NCBI GenBank assembly: GCA_003565035.1 | Contig: PXDP01000459.1 | Coordinates: forward strand, 1 to 5,802 | DNA length: 5,802 bases | From: PVC group bacterium | GTDB taxonomy: Bacteria > Verrucomicrobiota > Kiritimatiellia > SS1-B-03-39 > UBA6053 | Reading direction: 5' to 3' | Shown here: positions 5,281 through 5,802 of the stretch, piece by piece | How positions within the stretch are numbered: position 1 is the first letter of the stretch | Layout of the letters: each line of letters begins with the position of its first letter | The notes under the pieces: generated by a model | The model's database searches: none | Told to the model about the DNA's origin: nothing | Seen by the model: the letters and a program-made list of their open reading frames with translations, nothing else | Position numbers and translations under genes: made by a program

Positions 5281-5802
5281 ATGTCTTACACTGTACTTAT
5301 TTTTGGAGCCACCTCCGCCATGGCCGTGCACACAGCGAGAAAATTCGCCGAGCAGAACGCCCGCATCGGCCTGGCGGGTCGTGACCGGACCCGCCTGGAG
5401 GCCCTGGCGCAGGACCTCACCGTCCGCGGCGCGGAACAGACCGCGGTTTTCCCGAATTTTGACGCGGGAAATGAAGCCTCCCTCAGTCAAACCGTGATCG
5501 AAGCCTGGCAGGAATTCGACACCGTGGATCATGTTCTGATCGCCTACGGCACCCTGCCGGACCAAACCGAAACCGAGACCGACGCGGCCGCGCTGCGCCG
5601 CGCGCTGGAGATCAACTTCTCTTCTGTCGCCCTGCTCACCCACGCGGTGGCCGACCGGATGATCCAACAGGGACACGGAACGATCTCCGTAATCAGTTCC
5701 GTGGCCGGCCTGCGGGGACGGCAGAGCAACTATGTGTACGGTGCCGCCAAGGGCGGACTGAACTTTTTTCTGCAGGGACTCCGGAACCGGCTTTACCCAA
5801 AG
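5281..5802 (+). CDS. dprE2: DprE2-like short-chain dehydrogenase/reductase, 3' end beyond the window
   Basis: The frame stays open for 174 codons to the window edge, so roughly 70% of a typical 250-residue protein is visible. It is a classical SDR. It has the nucleotide-binding turn FGATSAMA (8-15), IAYGTL (107-112 region of the fold, seen here at about 87-92), the structural Asn112 in EINFSS, catalytic Ser140 in ISSVAG, and Tyr153 and Lys157 in YGAAK. The segment around DHVLIAYGTL and the NYVYGAAKGGLNFFLQGL stretch resemble mycobacterial DprE2. That enzyme uses NADH to reduce the 2'-keto intermediate made by DprE1 to decaprenyl-phosphoryl-arabinose. It starts 9 bp after the DprE1-like gene behind a good ribosome binding site, so the two probably work as a sequential oxidase/reductase epimerase. 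SDR identity is certain; DprE2 function rests on the pairing. The third glycine of the usual TGxxxGxG motif is Ala, as is seen in DprE2-like proteins. Confidence 0.88.
   Translation, partial: MSYTVLIFGATSAMAVHTARKFAEQNARIGLAGRDRTRLEALAQDLTVRGAEQTAVFPNFDAGNEASLSQTVIEAWQEFDTVDHVLIAYGTLPDQTETETDAAALRRALEINFSSVALLTHAVADRMIQQGHGTISVISSVAGLRGRQSNYVYGAAKGGLNFFLQGLRNRLYPK

Noticed and set aside
3877..5676. A 599-codon open frame on the minus strand opposite purE and the dprE1/dprE2-like genes
   Set aside because: It lies antisense to genes with clear motifs, has a composition rich in Gly, Arg and His typical of shadow frames, and shows no recognisable domain.

Overview
This is a bacterial chromosomal window of about 57% GC by eye. 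It is densely coded, with housekeeping genes on both strands diverging from a 148-bp region near position 2230. The organism is probably a Gram-negative-type, non-actinobacterial species. Clues are the tRNA with an encoded CCA end, a SufE protein, a BFN/DUF151 nuclease, mostly weak Shine-Dalgarno sequences and sigma70-like promoters. I considered the Verrucomicrobiota/Kiritimatiellota-like or Bacteroidota/Chlorobiota-like groups but cannot decide from sequence alone. There is no IS element, CRISPR array, integrase or phage gene.

Left half, minus strand, read from right to left: an uncharacterised multi-pass membrane protein (1088-2158) overlaps a bifunctional-nuclease-family protein (651-1091) by the 4-bp ATGA. 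Next comes sufE (162-587), the sulfur-transfer partner of a cysteine desulfurase in Fe-S cluster assembly. Last is a tRNA with anticodon CAU (33-108), followed at once by a strong intrinsic terminator with a C(UUCG)G loop (1-27). Good -35/-10 pairs precede the membrane-protein gene, sufE and the tRNA, so this side looks like three transcription units that may read through one another. The sufE promoter would start transcription at or next to the sufE ATG.

Right half, plus strand: purK (2307-3446), purE (3443-3964), a DprE1-like FAD oxidase (3961-5271) and a DprE2-like short-chain dehydrogenase (5281 to beyond the right edge). They are joined by two successive 4-bp ATGA overlaps and then a 9-bp gap, which strongly suggests one operon. 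PurK and PurE convert aminoimidazole ribonucleotide to 4-carboxy-AIR in purine synthesis. The other two resemble the mycobacterial pair that epimerises decaprenyl-phosphoryl-ribose to decaprenyl-phosphoryl-arabinose, the donor of D-arabinofuranose.

The most interesting point is this purEK-dprE1E2 coupling in a bacterium that does not look actinobacterial. It suggests a lipid-linked D-arabinofuranose (or similar pentose) pathway encoded next to purine synthesis. The DprE1-like protein has Ala where the mycobacterial enzyme has the benzothiazinone-reactive Cys387.
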